From Bacteroidota bacterium (GTDB lineage: Bacteria; Bacteroidota; Bacteroidia; AKYH767-A; 2013-40CM-41-45): a stretch of 64,000 bases of DNA. The position numbers were made by a program, and so were the translations under genes. A model generated the notes under the pieces. That model saw only the letters and a program-made list of their open reading frames with translations, was not told the origin of the DNA and ran no database searches. Of the stretch, positions 63,080 to 64,000 are shown in pieces; within the stretch, counting starts at the first letter, position 1, and every line of letters starts with the position of its first letter. Location of the stretch: assembly GCA_016720655.1 (NCBI GenBank), contig JADKKE010000032.1:930001-994000 (forward strand), in the 5' to 3' direction.

Positions 63080-64000
63080 ATGTCAACACAAGCAATTCCG
63101 GGTGGAACGGAGGATTTTCGCGATCACATCTCAACGATCAGTGAAGATGGAGACAGAGCCTGGATTTACCCGAAGAAACCAAAAGGAAAGCATTACAACA
63201 AAAGGACGATAGTTAGTATCGTCCTTTTAGCGCTTTTGTTCGGTGGTCCATTCATGAAAATTGCCGGGCATCCGCTGATGTTGTTCAATGTGCTCCAACG
63301 GAAATTTATTGTTTTTGGAGTTCCATTTTGGCCACAGGATTTTTTTCTGTTTGTTTTGGCCATGCTTACATTCTTCGTTTTCATTATTCTCTTCACTGCA
63401 ATTTTCGGAAGAGTTTGGTGCGGTTGGGCATGTCCTCAAACAATTTTCATGGAATTGGTTTTTCGTAAAATTGAATATGCGATTGAAGGTGATTCCACAC
63501 AGCAAAAGGTTCTGAACAAAGCGCCCTGGACAACAGATAAAATCAAAAAGAAATTTTTTAAACACGGAATTTTTTTCATTCTCGCCTTTCTCATAGCGAA
63601 TACATTTCTTGCATACATCATTGGTATTGATGATTTGAAATTGCTTGTTACAGAAGGACCTGCTTCACACATGGGAGGATTTATAGCACTTGTAGTGTTT
63701 ACCGGTGCTTTTTATGGTGTGTATGCCCGATTCCGTGAGCAAGCTTGCCTGGTTGTTTGCCCATATGGCCGACTCCAAGGAGTTTTACTGGATAGAAATT
63801 CCGTCGTGATCGCTTTTGATTATGTTCGTGGTGAGCCACGTGGCAAAATGCACAAGAATGAGGAAAGGAAGTTTGGCGATTGTATCGATTGTCATGCTTG
63901 CGTGCATGTTTGTCCTACCGGCATCGATATTCGCAACGGTACACAATTGGAATGTGTGAATTGTACTGCTTGTATAGATGCTTGTGATGATGTAATGGAC
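63080..64000 (+). CDS. ccoG: cbb3 oxidase accessory protein CcoG, cut by the window end
   Basis: The frame runs from ATG 63080 to the window edge without a stop (307 codons). It has membrane helices, the GRVWCGWACPQTIF block with a conserved Cys pair, ACLVVCPYGRLQG, and ferredoxin-type clusters CIDCHACVHVCP and CVNCTACIDAC. This is CcoG/FixG, thought to act in copper reduction during cbb3 assembly. The ending lies outside the window. It follows ccoP by 20 bp. Confidence 0.9.
   Translation, partial: MSTQAIPGGTEDFRDHISTISEDGDRAWIYPKKPKGKHYNKRTIVSIVLLALLFGGPFMKIAGHPLMLFNVLQRKFIVFGVPFWPQDFFLFVLAMLTFFVFIILFTAIFGRVWCGWACPQTIFMELVFRKIEYAIEGDSTQQKVLNKAPWTTDKIKKKFFKHGIFFILAFLIANTFLAYIIGIDDLKLLVTEGPASHMGGFIALVVFTGAFYGVYARFREQACLVVCPYGRLQGVLLDRNSVVIAFDYVRGEPRGKMHKNEERKFGDCIDCHACVHVCPTGIDIRNGTQLECVNCTACIDACDDVMD

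Overview
The window looks like a stretch of chromosome from a member of the Bacteroidota. The evidence is an AT-rich background, the Bacteroidota-type T6SS genes tssN, tssO and tssK, a CcoN-CcoO fusion, a probable type IX secretion sorting tail on an esterase, few Shine-Dalgarno sequences, and promoters with the TAnnTTTG -7 element. No rRNA, tRNA, CRISPR array, intact insertion sequence or phage was seen.

Layout. 1-3034: the edge of a type VI secretion cluster (clpV end; tssN-tssK-tssO on the minus strand). 3671-8076: a frameshifted class A beta-lactamase-like gene, a PAP2 phosphatase, a small periplasmic protein, and a first MbnP/MbnH pair (copper-binding lipoprotein plus di-heme MauG-like enzyme). 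8410-25646: a stress-rich block with a BaeRF protein, four tandem-domain universal stress proteins, Hsp20, a YtxH/holin-like operon, an MlaE-F-D-like lipid transporter, an Nramp-like carrier and a histidine kinase/receiver-CRP pair. 25819-31863: one apparent operon norC - tyrosine phenol-lyase - Cys/Met lyase - tryptophanase - NorB-like oxidase. 32154-33964: a second MbnP/MbnH pair. 34205-37821: a structured or mobile element, then B12-dependent ribonucleotide reductase. 37877-47437: a redox protein, HxlR regulator, large unknown GNAT-like protein, homogentisate pathway genes with an Fnr-type regulator, and a second two-component system. 47655-55633: queD-hemN, an Omp85-like barrel, PPK2, formate-THF ligase, an esterase and small proteins. 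56087-64000: OsmC and the cbb3 oxidase assembly and structural genes (ccoI, ccoS, ccoNO, ccoQ, ccoP, ccoG).

The main unexpected signal is regulatory. Palindromes of the Crp/Fnr type (TGA-N6-TCA) sit at a nearly fixed distance (centre about 29.5 bp) upstream of a TAnnTTTG-like element in front of many of these genes. At several promoters a second copy lies exactly 22 bp further upstream, which corresponds to about -41.5 and -63.5. The targets (cbb3 oxidase, hemN, universal stress proteins, OsmC, Mla operon, hmgA-hppD-fnr) suggest one oxygen- or redox-linked regulon, possibly run by the Fnr-type protein at 43317 or the receiver-CRP fusion at 21588.

Four genes are broken by single-base changes, three clearly in homopolymers (C4, T5, A7) and one in an A-rich stretch. 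This looks more like consensus error than four pseudogenes. Separately, the Mla-like ATPase lacks the segment that carries the ABC signature motif.
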